In this document: positions 1 through 8,719 of the stretch, piece by piece
How the letters are laid out: the number at the start of each line of letters is the position of its first letter
How positions within the stretch are numbered: position 1 is the stretch's first letter
NCBI GenBank assembly: GCA_034211275.1
Contig: JAXHTF010000032.1
Span: 1-47,692, forward strand
Direction: 5' to 3'
DNA: 47,692 bases
Source: Acidobacteriota bacterium
GTDB lineage: Bacteria; Acidobacteriota; Thermoanaerobaculia; Multivoradales; JAHZIX01
Notes under the pieces: model-generated
Told to the model about the DNA's origin: nothing
The model's database searches: none
Seen by the model: the letters and a program-made list of their open reading frames with translations, nothing else
Position numbers and translations under genes: made by a program

Positions 1-116
1 GTGAGCCTGGAAGGGGAGGTGACCCGCCGGTGGAGCGTGTTGGAGGACGAGGAGCCCTTCCAGCGCTTCGACGAGAGCGTCGACTATCGGCGGGTGGCCA
101 CCCCTTCCAGGCTCAC
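1..116. repeat. Inverted repeat (fold-back) at the left window edge
   Basis: Bases 1-16 are the exact reverse complement of bases 101-116, with 84 bases between. The plus strand of 1-100 reads as protein with the motifs VSLEGEVTRRW and FDESVDYRRV. That is the expected continuation of the minus-strand gene that breaks off at 84. The block therefore looks as if it had been flipped between the two 16-bp arms, either by real recombination or by a fold-back error at a contig end. Its starting exactly at base 1 favours an assembly artefact. Confidence 0.75.
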
Positions 117-533
117 CTCCACCACCAGGTCGAGACCGGTGACGGCGATGAGCAGGTGCCCGCGGCGCCCCGGGCGCACGTGGTGCAGATCGTTGAAGCA
201 GGGCAAGGAAAGATAGCCCACCTGCTCCAGGTCAGGAAGCTGGTAGATCAGGACCTCGGTCTGGGTGCAGGCATAGAGCCGGCCGCCGGCGACGGTGGCG
301 CTCTTGAACACGTAGGACGGCTGCTCCGCCGGCCGGGCCTCCTCCGGGCTGGTGTGGTGCACCACCACCTCCGCCTCGCCACTACGCGGATCGAGGCGCA
401 GGATCCGGGCCTCCCGATATTGGTGCCACTCGTCGCGGAAGTGTGCGTCGGCGCGCTGCCGGCCGCCGGTGATGAGCAGCGGGCCGAGGCTCTCCAGGAG
501 CTCCACCGCTGCGGTCGAAACGTTGTCGGTCAT
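84..533 (-). CDS. Propeller/SMP-30-like protein, N-terminal part, 3' end scrambled
   Basis: Last gene of the polysaccharide operon. Its ATG overlaps the sulfotransferase stop (ATGA, 530-533). The 149 residues include beta-propeller-like segments such as LLITGGRQ, ARILRLDP, GRLYACTQTEVLIYQLP and HLLIAVTGLDLVVEVSLEG. These resemble outcome-sensing propeller proteins often found beside sulfotransferases, but the family is not certain. After SLEG the frame runs into the flipped segment at 1-116 and stops at VATRR. The missing continuation (EVTRRWSVL and onward) is readable on the opposite strand at 1-100. The intact protein would be longer and extend beyond the window. Function is unknown; position suggests a role with the sulfated glycan. 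Confidence 0.6.
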   Translation of the reverse strand: MTDNVSTAAVELLESLGPLLITGGRQRADAHFRDEWHQYREARILRLDPRSGEAEVVVHHTSPEEARPAEQPSYVFKSATVAGGRLYACTQTEVLIYQLPDLEQVGYLSLPCFNDLHHVRPGRRGHLLIAVTGLDLVVEVSLEGVATRR

Positions 534-1417
534 CGCGGCCTCCAATCCTTCGGCCTCCAGACCGTAGCGTCGATTCCGGTGAGCTCTTCGAAGGCATCGA
601 TCTCCGGCGCGAAGAGCTCCTCCAACCGCCGGCGGGTGTCCTCCGCCATCGGTGGGTAGGAACGCCGCTGGAGGTTGAGCCGGTCCACCAGGTACCCGAA
701 GCGCGGGAAGACTTCCCGCACCGGCCGCGCCCAGCGCTGGAGCCTCGGCCACCGGGGCAGGCGGGCGGCGTTGCGGTGAGCCACGCGCCCTCCCGGCGCC
801 GGAAAACCCTCCGCCGGCAGGTCGAGAAACTCGGCACAGCGGCCGATGAAGCGTTCGGGATCGGCCCGCAGCTCCTCTTGCAGCAGCACCAGAATCTGCC
901 GGCGGGGAAAGAGATCGTGGTAGCGCTGGAGCTGCTCCGCATAGCGTCCCCGGGCGACATAGGAGTAGTTGCGCCGGGCGTCGAAGCCGCCCGCGAGGCG
1001 CTCCTCTTCGAGCTCCAGGGCGCGCTCGAAGCTCTCCGTCTCCCAGCCGTAGCGCACCTCCAACCAATAGTGGGAGTAGGCCCGGGCCACCGGCTGACGC
1101 AGGATGAAGATCATCCGCGCCTGGGGCAGGTGGCGGTGAATGCGCTCCGGCACCGAGGGCTCGAAGAGATAGAGGGGCGAGGTCTGCCCCACCCACGGTT
1201 CCTCCTGCCAGCCGCGGAAGAGGCGGCGGTAGTGCTCCAGCCCCCGGTCGTAGGCCCCGTCGACGTCGAAGAAGTGGATCTCCTGGGGCTTGTCCGGAAA
1301 GTAGATCTGGGGGTGCCCCGCCAGCAGATAGTGCAGACTGGTGGTGCCCGCCCGCTGAGCACCGCCGACGATGAGATTGGGCAGCGGTGGCTGAGCTCGA
1401 GAAGCTCGACGGCTCAT
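530..1417 (-). CDS. PAPS-dependent sulfotransferase
   Basis: A 295-residue sulfotransferase of the heparan N-sulfotransferase-like fold. It transfers sulfate from PAPS to an acceptor, here probably a sugar. The 5'-phosphosulfate loop is GGAQRAGTTSLHYLL (near residues 18-32) and the 3'-phosphate motif is RQPVARAYSHYWL (near 107-119). Both are the family signatures. The ATG at 1417 overlaps the flippase stop (ATGA) and its own stop overlaps the next gene, so translation is coupled. The sat-cysC gene upstream in the same operon supplies PAPS, and the glycan genes between them make a polysaccharide the most likely acceptor. The acceptor cannot be read from sequence. Confidence 0.9.
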   Translation of the reverse strand: MSRRASRAQPPLPNLIVGGAQRAGTTSLHYLLAGHPQIYFPDKPQEIHFFDVDGAYDRGLEHYRRLFRGWQEEPWVGQTSPLYLFEPSVPERIHRHLPQARMIFILRQPVARAYSHYWLEVRYGWETESFERALELEEERLAGGFDARRNYSYVARGRYAEQLQRYHDLFPRRQILVLLQEELRADPERFIGRCAEFLDLPAEGFPAPGGRVAHRNAARLPRWPRLQRWARPVREVFPRFGYLVDRLNLQRRSYPPMAEDTRRRLEELFAPEIDAFEELTGIDATVWRPKDWRPR

Positions 1418-2835
1418 GATCCCGAGCCTCCGGTGCCCCGTACCGGCAGCGGCAGAATCGAGGAATTGATCCCCAACACCTCCCGCACCACCACCCAGGT
1501 CCACAGATTCTTCGCCGCCACCAGGGTGCTGGTCACCACCGCCGCCCCGACGCTGCCCAGGAGCAGGATGGCGGGATAGCTGAAGAGCAGATTGGCGGCG
1601 GTGATCCAGGCCAGGATGCGGGCGTTGGCGTCCTGGTGCCCGGTCATGTTGAGGAGCTGGCCCACGGGACCGGTGGCAGCGTTCACCACCTGGCCGGCGG
1701 CGAGGATGCCGAGCACCGCGCCACCGGCGACGAAGGCCCCGCCGAAGAGCCCCAGCACCGGTCCCCGGAGCACGAAGAGAGCCACCGCCAAGCCGCCGGC
1801 GGCAACGGTGGCGCCCCAAGAGCTGAGGGTCACCAGCCGCTGCAGCCGCTGCTCTTCCCCGCGGGTGTGGCTCTCGGCGATGAGCGGTGAGGCGACGGCG
1901 TTCCCCGCCACCAGGCCAAAGGAGATGAGGTGGGTCATGCGGGCGGCGACGAAATACACCCCGGCCTCCGTCGGGCCCAGCAGCATACCCACCAGCAGCA
2001 CGTCGGTTTGGTTCAGTAGCTGGCGCATGCCGGAGACCAGCAGCAGCGGCAGGGAGACCCGCAGCCAGGCGCGGGTGCGGTAGGCGGGTTCGGCTCCGGC
2101 TCCACCCTCTTCCCCGAGGGCTCGGCGTTGCCACAGCCAAGCCAGCAGCAAAGCCCCGGTCCAGGCGGCGACGGTAAGCCCCATGGCCATCACCGCCGAG
2201 CGAGCCCCGCCGAGCCACCAGGCCACCGCCACCGCGGCGCTCAGCAGCAGGGGCCGCAGAAGGGCGTCCGGCACCTGCCCCCGCACCACCCGCGAGAGCC
2301 CCTGGAGAGCGCCCTTGCGCAGCCCCAGAAGCGCCAGTACCGGAACCACCAGGGCGGCGGTCCAGCCCGCCACCAGCATTTCCCGCTCCAGCCGCGGTGC
2401 CAACACCATCAGCGCCCCTGCACCCAGGCCGCCGGCCACCACCGCCGCCAGCAAGCAGAGCTGATCCGCCCGCCGCAGCAGACCGCGGCTCAGAGACCAC
2501 TCTCGCTGGGCCCGATATCCGGCCAGAAAGCGCACCAGCGCGGTCTCCAGCCCCAGACGGGAGAGCAGGGCGAGGATGCCCACCCAGGTGAGCCAGTAGG
2601 CGTAGACTCCGTAGCTCTTTTCCCCCAGCCAGCGGGCCAGGAGCACGTGACAGCCGAGATTCACCGCGGTGCCGGCGAGGGTTACCAGCAGAGCGCCGCC
2701 GCCGCCGCGCAGGAGCACCGCCCCCAAGCCCTGGCTTCGCAGCAGGGTTTCCAGAGCCTCCGAGAGACGGCGCCCCAGCCCACCGGAGCTCTCCGGGGCG
2801 GGGATCGGCGGAGAATCCTGGGGTCGGCGGTCCAC
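1414..2835 (-). CDS. Wzx-like polysaccharide flippase (MOP superfamily)
   Basis: A 473-residue integral membrane protein with about 12-14 hydrophobic helices. Motifs such as ARWLGEKSYGVYAYWLTWVGIL, GMRQLLNQTDVLLVG and LLGPTEAGVYFVAARMT are typical of O-antigen/teichoic-acid flippases, which move undecaprenyl-linked repeat units to the periplasmic face. The start is a GTG at 2835, 10 bases after the epimerase stop; the ribosome-binding site is weak, so translational coupling is likely. The gene ends in an ATGA overlap with the sulfotransferase. No Wzy polymerase or glycosyltransferase is present in the window, so the locus must continue elsewhere. Confidence 0.88.
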   Translation of the reverse strand: MDRRPQDSPPIPAPESSGGLGRRLSEALETLLRSQGLGAVLLRGGGGALLVTLAGTAVNLGCHVLLARWLGEKSYGVYAYWLTWVGILALLSRLGLETALVRFLAGYRAQREWSLSRGLLRRADQLCLLAAVVAGGLGAGALMVLAPRLEREMLVAGWTAALVVPVLALLGLRKGALQGLSRVVRGQVPDALLRPLLLSAAVAVAWWLGGARSAVMAMGLTVAAWTGALLLAWLWQRRALGEEGGAGAEPAYRTRAWLRVSLPLLLVSGMRQLLNQTDVLLVGMLLGPTEAGVYFVAARMTHLISFGLVAGNAVASPLIAESHTRGEEQRLQRLVTLSSWGATVAAGGLAVALFVLRGPVLGLFGGAFVAGGAVLGILAAGQVVNAATGPVGQLLNMTGHQDANARILAWITAANLLFSYPAILLLGSVGAAVVTSTLVAAKNLWTWVVVREVLGINSSILPLPVRGTGGSGS

Positions 2836-2845
2836 GGCCGTCAGC

Positions 2846-3862
2846 TCACGGGGAGGAGGCCGGGCTCAGCTGCCGGTAGTAGGCGCGGGTGCGCTGGAGC
2901 CCTTCCTCCAGCACCACCTGCGGGTCGTAGCCCAGCAGTCGGCGAGAGGCGCTGAGATCCGCCAGCGAGGCGCGGACGTCGCCGGGGCGCGGCTGCTGAT
3001 ACTCGGGCTCCGGCCCGCCGGCGAGGTCCCGCACCAGCTCCACCAGCCGATTTACCGTCACCTCCCGGCCGCCGGAGACGTTGTAGGCCCGTCCCCAGGC
3101 TTCCTCCGGAGCGCCGGCGGCGCACAGATTGGCGGCCACGGCGTCGTCGATGAAGGTGAAGTCGCGGCTCTGCTCCCCATCGCCGTAGATCACCGGCGCC
3201 TCGCCGGCGTAGCACGCGCTGAAGAAGCGCGGGATCACCGCCGCATAGGCGCCGTGGGGATTCTGCCGCGGCCCGTAGACGTTGAAATAGCGCAGGCCGA
3301 TGAAACGCAGCTCGAAGCAGCGGCCGAAGGTCTCCGCCAGCTCCTCGTTCATCACCTTGGAAAGGGCGTAGGGGGAGAGGGGCTTGCCCTCCACCCCTTC
3401 CACCTTCGGCAGCCCCGGGTGGTCGCCGTAGACGCTGGAGGAGGAGGCGTAGACGATGCGCTCGACGCCGGCATCCCGGGCCTCGGCGAAGAGGCGAGCG
3501 GTACCGGCGACGTTGACCTCCAGGGAGGTGGCGGGGTCCGCCATGGAGCGCGGCACCGAGCCCAGCGCCGCCTGGTGAAAGACCACTTGCCGGCCCGCCA
3601 CCGCAGCACGGCAGTCCTCCGCCCGCCGCAAATCCCCTTCGACGAGCTCGAAGCCATCGGCCCGCAGGTTCTCCCGGCGGCCGGTGGCGAAATTGTCCAG
3701 CACCCGGACGTCGGCGCCGGCGTTGACCAGAGCATCCACCAGGTGCGAGCCGATGAAGCCGGCGCCGCCGGTGACCAGCACCGGTACCCCTTGCCAGTCC
3801 CCAGCCGCAGCGCGCCCCGAAGCTGCTTCCGTCCGTGCCGACTCCATAGGATCCTCCCCCAT
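2846..3862 (-). CDS. wbpP: UDP-N-acetylglucosamine 4-epimerase (WbpP/TviC-like)
   Basis: Extended short-chain dehydrogenase of about 338 residues. It has the NAD-binding TGGAGFIGSHLVDAL, the segment NFATGRREN, the catalytic SSSSVYG and YALSK (Tyr-x3-Lys), and the block RYFNVYGPRQNPHGAYAAV. These match the WbpP group that interconverts UDP-GlcNAc/GalNAc or their uronic acids. The chosen ATG at 3862 has GAGGGGG about 6 bases upstream and lies 10 bases after the dehydrogenase stop. An internal ATG at 3847 also has a good GGAGG. Pairing with a WbpA-type dehydrogenase points to UDP-GalNAc-uronate synthesis as in Vi antigen or Pseudomonas O-antigens; the exact sugar is inferred. Confidence 0.85.
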   Translation of the reverse strand: MGEDPMESARTEAASGRAAAGDWQGVPVLVTGGAGFIGSHLVDALVNAGADVRVLDNFATGRRENLRADGFELVEGDLRRAEDCRAAVAGRQVVFHQAALGSVPRSMADPATSLEVNVAGTARLFAEARDAGVERIVYASSSSVYGDHPGLPKVEGVEGKPLSPYALSKVMNEELAETFGRCFELRFIGLRYFNVYGPRQNPHGAYAAVIPRFFSACYAGEAPVIYGDGEQSRDFTFIDDAVAANLCAAGAPEEAWGRAYNVSGGREVTVNRLVELVRDLAGGPEPEYQQPRPGDVRASLADLSASRRLLGYDPQVVLEEGLQRTRAYYRQLSPASSP

Positions 3863-3872
3863 CGCCACCCCC

Positions 3873-5192
3873 TCAGGCCCGGACCAGGTTGTCCAAATGC
3901 CGGCGGTAGATGCCGCGGGTGTCCACCACCAGCGGCGCATGCTCGACCACCAGATCGTAGTCCACGTCCGAGTGGTCGGTGATCAACAGCACCGCGTCGG
4001 TGGCCGCCAGGGTCTCGGCGGTTAGGGGGCGGGATTCCATCGCCGGCAGATCCGGCCAGCTGCGCATGGACGGCGCCTTGGGGATCCTTGGATCGTGGTA
4101 GGAGACCTCCGCCCCCAGCTCCAGAAGCCGGTGGATGATCTCGAAGGCCGGGCTCTCCCGGGGATCGTCGATATCCTTCTTGTAGGCCAGCCCGAGCACC
4201 AGGACCTGACTGCCGGCGAGGGCCTTGCGGCGCTGGTTGAGGGCCTGTTGGAGCTTGTCCACCACCCAACGGGGCATCTCCACATTGACCTGCCCGGCAA
4301 GCTCGATGAAGCGCGGCGTCAGGCCGTACTCCCGAGCCTTCCAGCTCAGATAGAACGGATCCACCGGAATGCAATGGCCACCCCAGCCGGGGCCGGGGTT
4401 GAAGCGCATGAAGCCGAAGGGCTTGGTGTTGGCGGCGTCCAGCACCTCCCAGATGTCGATGTCCATGCTGTCGTAGACCACCTTGAGCTCATTCACCAGG
4501 GCGATATTCACCGCCCGGAAAATATTCTCCATCAGCTTGGTGGCCTCGGCGGCACGGGCCGAAGAAACCCGATGCACCTGCGGGAAGGCCCGGCGGTAGA
4601 AGGACTCCGCCAGGTCGCCGGACGCCTCGTCCGTTCCTCCCACCACCTTGGGAATGTCGGTGGTGCTGAAGTCCGGGTTCCCCGGGTCCTCGCGCTCCGG
4701 CGAGTAGGCGAGGAAGAAGTCCTCCCCCAGCGCCAGCCCGCTCTTTCCCAGCACCTCCGCCACCACCTCATCGGTGGTTCCGGGATAGGTGGTGGATTCG
4801 AGGATCACCAGCTGCCCCCGCCGCAGCCGCCGGGCAATGGCCTCGGTGGTGTGCACCACGTGGCTCAGATCCGGCTGGCGGTAGGCGTCCAGCGGTGTGG
4901 GAACGCAGGCCACGATGACCTCCGCTTCCGCCAGGCGGTCGAAATCCACCGTCGCCTCGAAGCGCTTCGCCTCCAAGGCGCTGGTGAGACGGCCGGCGTC
5001 GAGGTGCCGGATGTAGCACTGGCCCTGGTTCAGACTCTCCACCTTGGCGGCATCAATGTCGAAGCCGAGAACCGTCAAACCGGTCTCGGCGAAGCTCAAC
5101 GCTACCGGCAGGCCGACATAGCCGAGACCGATGACCGCCACCCGGGCGCTGCCGTCTTCAATGCTGCGCTGCAACTCTTGCGCGCTGGACAT
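3873..5192 (-). CDS. wbpA: UDP-N-acetylhexosamine 6-dehydrogenase (WbpA/TviB-like)
   Basis: A 439-residue member of the UDP-glucose/GDP-mannose dehydrogenase family, which oxidises the sugar C6 to a carboxylate with NAD+. Visible are the N-terminal Rossmann motif VIGLGYVGLPVAL (about residues 20-32), the segment ESTTYPGTT, the helix GFMRFNPGPGWGGHCIPVDP with the catalytic Cys, and the C-terminal LGLAYKKDIDDPRESPA. The AYSPEREDPGNP loop is typical of the UDP-HexNAc dehydrogenase branch. The ATG at 5192 is preceded by GGAG at 8 bases. With the 4-epimerase directly downstream it should make a HexNAc-uronic acid donor for the glycan. Confidence 0.88.
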   Translation of the reverse strand: MSSAQELQRSIEDGSARVAVIGLGYVGLPVALSFAETGLTVLGFDIDAAKVESLNQGQCYIRHLDAGRLTSALEAKRFEATVDFDRLAEAEVIVACVPTPLDAYRQPDLSHVVHTTEAIARRLRRGQLVILESTTYPGTTDEVVAEVLGKSGLALGEDFFLAYSPEREDPGNPDFSTTDIPKVVGGTDEASGDLAESFYRRAFPQVHRVSSARAAEATKLMENIFRAVNIALVNELKVVYDSMDIDIWEVLDAANTKPFGFMRFNPGPGWGGHCIPVDPFYLSWKAREYGLTPRFIELAGQVNVEMPRWVVDKLQQALNQRRKALAGSQVLVLGLAYKKDIDDPRESPAFEIIHRLLELGAEVSYHDPRIPKAPSMRSWPDLPAMESRPLTAETLAATDAVLLITDHSDVDYDLVVEHAPLVVDTRGIYRRHLDNLVRA

Positions 5193-5240
5193 GCCCTAGC
5201 TCCTTCTCATAGTTCCGGGTTCTTCACCGCGGTCCGACCT

Positions 5241-5268
5241 TCCCCGGAGGAAATGACTCCCCCGGGGA
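5241..5268. terminator. Hairpin between sat-cysC and wbpA
   Basis: TCCCCGG (5241-5247) and CCGGGGA (5262-5268) form a 7-bp stem in the 85-base gap between the two genes. GGAG and CTCC inside can extend it with a bulge. No T-tract follows, so it may be an attenuator, an mRNA-processing hairpin or nothing. Confidence 0.25.
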
Positions 5269-5277
5269 CCGTTCCCC

Positions 5278-7011
5278 TCAGGGATTCCGCTGGGGACCGA
5301 TGAAGCCTTCCTTCTCCAAGTGCAGAAGCACCGCCTGGGCCGCCTCCTCCGGATAGAGGTCACTGGTATCGAGTGCCAGGTCGGCGTCCTTGGGTTCCTC
5401 GTAGGGATCCGAAATTCCGGTGAACTCCTGGATGATGCCGGCCCGAGCCTTGGCGTAGAGCCCCTTGCGGTCCCGCTCCTCGCACACCTTCAGCGGCGTC
5501 GCCACGTGCACGAGGACGAAGCCGCCGCCGTTCTCTACCTCCTGGCGGACTTCCCGCCGGACCCCTTCGTAGGGCGCGATGGGAGCGCAGATGGCGATGC
5601 CGCCGTTCTTGGTGATCTCCGAGGCGACGAAGCCGATGCGCCGGATGTTGAGATCCCGATGCTCCTTGGAAAAGCCTAGCTCAGAGCTCAGATTCTTGCG
5701 CACGATATCGCCGTCCAAGAGGGTCACCGGCCGGCCGCCGGCCTCCAGCAGCTTGGTCAGCAGGACGTTGGCGATGGTCGACTTGCCGGCGCCGCTGAGG
5801 CCGGTGAAGAAGACGGTGAAGCCCTGCTGATGGCGCGGGGGATAGGTACGCCGCAGCTCCTCCGCCACCGCCGGGTAGGTGAACCACTCCGGAAGCTCGT
5901 GTCCCGCGGACAGCCGCCGCCGCAGCTCGGTGCCGGAGATATTGAGCACCCGCTGTCCTTCCTGGACCTCGTCCAGAGGCATGTAGGTATCGCGTTCCTC
6001 GACGTAGACCATCATGCGGAAAGGCACCATCTGGATACCCAGCTCTTCCTGGTGCTCCGAGAGCAGCTCTTGGGCCTCGTAGGGACCGTAGTAGGGATTG
6101 CCGTCGCGGTCATTGCCGGGACCGGCGTGGTCGCGACCGACGATGAAGTGGGTGCAGCCGTAGTTCTTGCGAATGATGGCGTGCCACAGCGCCTCCCGGG
6201 GGCCGCCCATGCGCATGGCCAGGGGCAGCAGCGAGAGCATCACCGTGTGCTGGGGATAGAACGGCAGCACCGCCTGATAGCAGCGCACCCGGGTGAAATG
6301 GTCCACGTCTCCCGGCTTGGTGGGCCCCACCACCGGGTGGATGAGCAGATTGGCCTCGACCTCCTTGGCGGCCCGCAGAGTGAGCTCCAGGTGGGCGCGG
6401 TGCATGGGGTTGCGGGTCTGGAAGGCCACCACCTTGCGCCAGCCGCGCTTGGCGAAGGCCGCCCGCAGCTCCGCCGGCGTGTGCCGCAGGATGCGGAAAT
6501 CGTAGTGGGTCGGGCCGTCCATGCCCACCAGCCGGCCGGCGACGTACCAACGCCCCTTCCGGGACATGAGCTGAGCCACTCCGGGATGGTGATCGTCGGT
6601 GGTGCCGAAGACCGCCTGGGCCTCCCGCTCCAGATCCGGCTGCCAGCGCTCCTGGACCTGCAACGCCGCCACCATGGCACCCTCGACGTCGCGCAAGGCC
6701 AGCCAGCTCCCCTCTTCCAGCTGCTCCGTCAGCTCGGCGTCGAGGTCGAGCATGATAGGCATGGGCCAGAGGGTGCCGTCGGCGAGGCGCAGGGAGTCCA
6801 GGACGCTCTCGTAGTCTTGCTGACCGAGAAAGCCCTCCAGGGGCGAAAAGCCGCCCACCAGCAGCAGCTCCAGGTCCCGCAACTGGCGGTCCGTTAGGTT
6901 GTGAGACGGCCAGTCGCGGGAGAGCTGGCGCAGTTCCTGCCGCTCTCCGTCCTCCGCCATGAGCTGTACGAGACGCCCCCCATGGGGATCGATGAGATGG
7001 TTATGGGCCAC
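5278..7011 (-). CDS. sat-cysC: Fused ATP sulfurylase - APS kinase (PAPS synthase)
   Basis: A 577-residue bifunctional enzyme that makes APS from sulfate and ATP and then phosphorylates it to PAPS. The N-terminal ATP sulfurylase (about residues 1-390) carries QTRNPMHRAH (198-207) and GRDHAGPG. The C-terminal APS kinase (about 395-570) carries the P-loop GLSGAGKST (404-412) and the typical ICAPIAPYEGVR segment. Domain order is sulfurylase first, the reverse of animal PAPS synthases. The start is GTG at 7011 with GGAGG six bases upstream. No sulfate or PAPS reductase lies nearby, and a sulfotransferase sits in the same operon. The product PAPS is therefore probably for glycan sulfation rather than cysteine synthesis. 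Confidence 0.93.
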   Translation of the reverse strand: MAHNHLIDPHGGRLVQLMAEDGERQELRQLSRDWPSHNLTDRQLRDLELLLVGGFSPLEGFLGQQDYESVLDSLRLADGTLWPMPIMLDLDAELTEQLEEGSWLALRDVEGAMVAALQVQERWQPDLEREAQAVFGTTDDHHPGVAQLMSRKGRWYVAGRLVGMDGPTHYDFRILRHTPAELRAAFAKRGWRKVVAFQTRNPMHRAHLELTLRAAKEVEANLLIHPVVGPTKPGDVDHFTRVRCYQAVLPFYPQHTVMLSLLPLAMRMGGPREALWHAIIRKNYGCTHFIVGRDHAGPGNDRDGNPYYGPYEAQELLSEHQEELGIQMVPFRMMVYVEERDTYMPLDEVQEGQRVLNISGTELRRRLSAGHELPEWFTYPAVAEELRRTYPPRHQQGFTVFFTGLSGAGKSTIANVLLTKLLEAGGRPVTLLDGDIVRKNLSSELGFSKEHRDLNIRRIGFVASEITKNGGIAICAPIAPYEGVRREVRQEVENGGGFVLVHVATPLKVCEERDRKGLYAKARAGIIQEFTGISDPYEEPKDADLALDTSDLYPEEAAQAVLLHLEKEGFIGPQRNP

Positions 7012-7115
7012 GTGTTTCCTCCAAATCTACGGCGCGCGCCGATCCCGTCGACCGGGGACGCTGCCGGTTCCTTCATGCGATGAGAATCCGAGAGTTTTCG
7101 TCGAAGAGGCTCCGT

Positions 7116-8552
7116 TCAGGCGGTGCTCCCGGCAGCCCGGCCGGCATGGCGGGCAAGGCCCAGCACCAGCCCCAGGGCGGCGCCCAGGAGCACGCCGATC
7201 AAAGCCTTGATCAGGGTCCGACGGGGCTCCTGCCGCGCCGGTTTGACCGCCGCTGCTGCGATCTCCACGTCGCAGCCGCCGCGCTTGAGGTCGAGATTGC
7301 TGCGCCGGCGAATGAGACTGTTGACCACCGTCTCGGTGTCCCGCAGATCCCGTTCCACCGCCAGCAGCTGATCCGCTTGTTGATCGGCGGCGGCGTAGAG
7401 GGCGAGCTCGCGCTCCCGCAGCAGACCCTGGCGTTGAGTCTCCTGCCGCTCCTCGAGGGTCTGGCGCTCGATGGACCGGCGGCGTTTGAGGGTCTCCAGG
7501 AGAATCTCGTCCCGGCGCACCTTGTCGCCCTTGGTCATCAGCTTGCGGCGAATCTCCAGCAGATCGTCGCCGGAACGAACATAGGATTCCGGGAAGCTCG
7601 GCTCCTCCGCCGCTTCACTGGTGTCGTCGCCGGTTCCGTCGTCGTCGCCGGTTTCGGGGCTGCGCCAAGGATCGAAGCGGCTCTCGGCTTCCGAGGACTC
7701 CGGATCCCGGGACTCCGCCGGCTCGTCGTCCTCTTCCAGCAGCACCCGGCCCGATTCCTCGAGCATCAGCGCGCGATAGGTCTCCGCCAGGGCATCGACC
7801 TTCAGGCGGCGCATCACCAGCTCGTGACGGCCATAGAAGGCGGCCACCAGCTCCGCGGTCTCCTCGTCGAAGGTCGCCAGCTCCCGCCGTGCCGCCGCCC
7901 GCTGCTCCGCCAACCGGCGATCCCAGGCCAGCACCGCGTCCTGATAGGAGCCGTCGATAAGGCTGCTCAAGCGCTGGCGCTCGGTGGTCAACAGCGCCTC
8001 CTCCGCCTCCGCCTCCTCGAGCTTCTCGTCCAGCTCCGCGGTGCGCTCGTCGAAGCCCCGATCCGCCAGATCCGCACATTTGTCCAAAAAGACCGTCACC
8101 CAGGTCTCCGCCAGGGCGGCGGTGACGTCCGGTTCCTGCCCCCGGGCTTCCACCCGCAGCAGGCGGGCCGCCTCGGGACCGCCGCGACCGTCGCCGATAC
8201 GGCGGGTCAGCAGCTCGCGGCCTATCTCCGGTTCGACGGAGCGGTCAGGAAAGGTCTCCGAGACCCGCTGGGCGGTGCGCTGGACGATCTCGTCGCTCTC
8301 CAGTAGCTGCTGATAGCCCTGGAGGCCCAGGAAGTTGGCGCCGCTGCGATTGCCCGTTCCCGGCACCAAGAGCACCGCCGCTGCCAGATACCGCGGCGGC
8401 ATCAAGAATTGCACCCAAAGCCCCACCGCCAACCCCGCCACCAACGCCAACACCACCGCCGGCACCAGCACCGAACGCAAGGTCGCCCACAATCCTGCCC
8501 AGGAAAGACTGGGCATGGGCGAAGGCGAAGGGCTAGGGGAGGTCGGCTGCAT
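7116..8552 (-). CDS. Wzz/GumC-like polysaccharide co-polymerase
   Basis: Two-transmembrane chain-length determinant type protein of about 478 residues. A hydrophobic helix near the N-terminus (LVPAVVLALVAGLAVGLWVQF) is followed by the Wzz-like PPRYLAAAVLLVPG. A long periplasmic region follows, rich in Glu/Arg coiled coil (roughly 165-430), with a Ser/Glu/Asp-rich insert near 280-330. A second helix near the C-terminus is ALIGVLLGAALGLVLGLA. There is no cytoplasmic BY-kinase domain, so it is the kinase-free class. The ATG at 8552 is preferred over an upstream TTG at 8573. It is first in the operon and probably controls glycan length or export. Confidence 0.78.
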   Translation of the reverse strand: MQPTSPSPSPSPMPSLSWAGLWATLRSVLVPAVVLALVAGLAVGLWVQFLMPPRYLAAAVLLVPGTGNRSGANFLGLQGYQQLLESDEIVQRTAQRVSETFPDRSVEPEIGRELLTRRIGDGRGGPEAARLLRVEARGQEPDVTAALAETWVTVFLDKCADLADRGFDERTAELDEKLEEAEAEEALLTTERQRLSSLIDGSYQDAVLAWDRRLAEQRAAARRELATFDEETAELVAAFYGRHELVMRRLKVDALAETYRALMLEESGRVLLEEDDEPAESRDPESSEAESRFDPWRSPETGDDDGTGDDTSEAAEEPSFPESYVRSGDDLLEIRRKLMTKGDKVRRDEILLETLKRRRSIERQTLEERQETQRQGLLRERELALYAAADQQADQLLAVERDLRDTETVVNSLIRRRSNLDLKRGGCDVEIAAAAVKPARQEPRRTLIKALIGVLLGAALGLVLGLARHAGRAAGSTA

Positions 8553-8644
8553 AGGATGACTCGGCTCCGGCAAGCGGACTGCGGCGAACGGTGGGTTTTG
8601 ACCGGAGCGGAAGACCAGAGCGGCAACGGGCCGTGGTCGCTAAA

Positions 8645-8662
8645 GCCTTTGCGTCCAAAGGC
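8645..8662 (-). terminator. Hairpin terminator between metallopeptidase and wzz-like gene
   Basis: GCCTTTG (8645-8651) and CAAAGGC (8656-8662) form a 7-bp perfect stem with a 4-base loop. On the minus strand it is followed by TTTAG. It lies 58 bases beyond the metallopeptidase stop and could insulate the polysaccharide operon. The remaining 8574-8719 shows no gene and may hold the operon promoter. Confidence 0.5.
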
Positions 8663-8719
8663 GGCGAGAGTCTATCTCAAATCCCAGCCGCGGGCCATGC
8701 CGGTCTCCGGGATTCGGTT

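Noticed and set aside
4095-5303. Long plus-strand ORF of about 400 codons antisense to wbpA
   Set aside because: It mirrors a complete dehydrogenase gene and has no recognisable motif; such antisense frames are common in GC-rich DNA.
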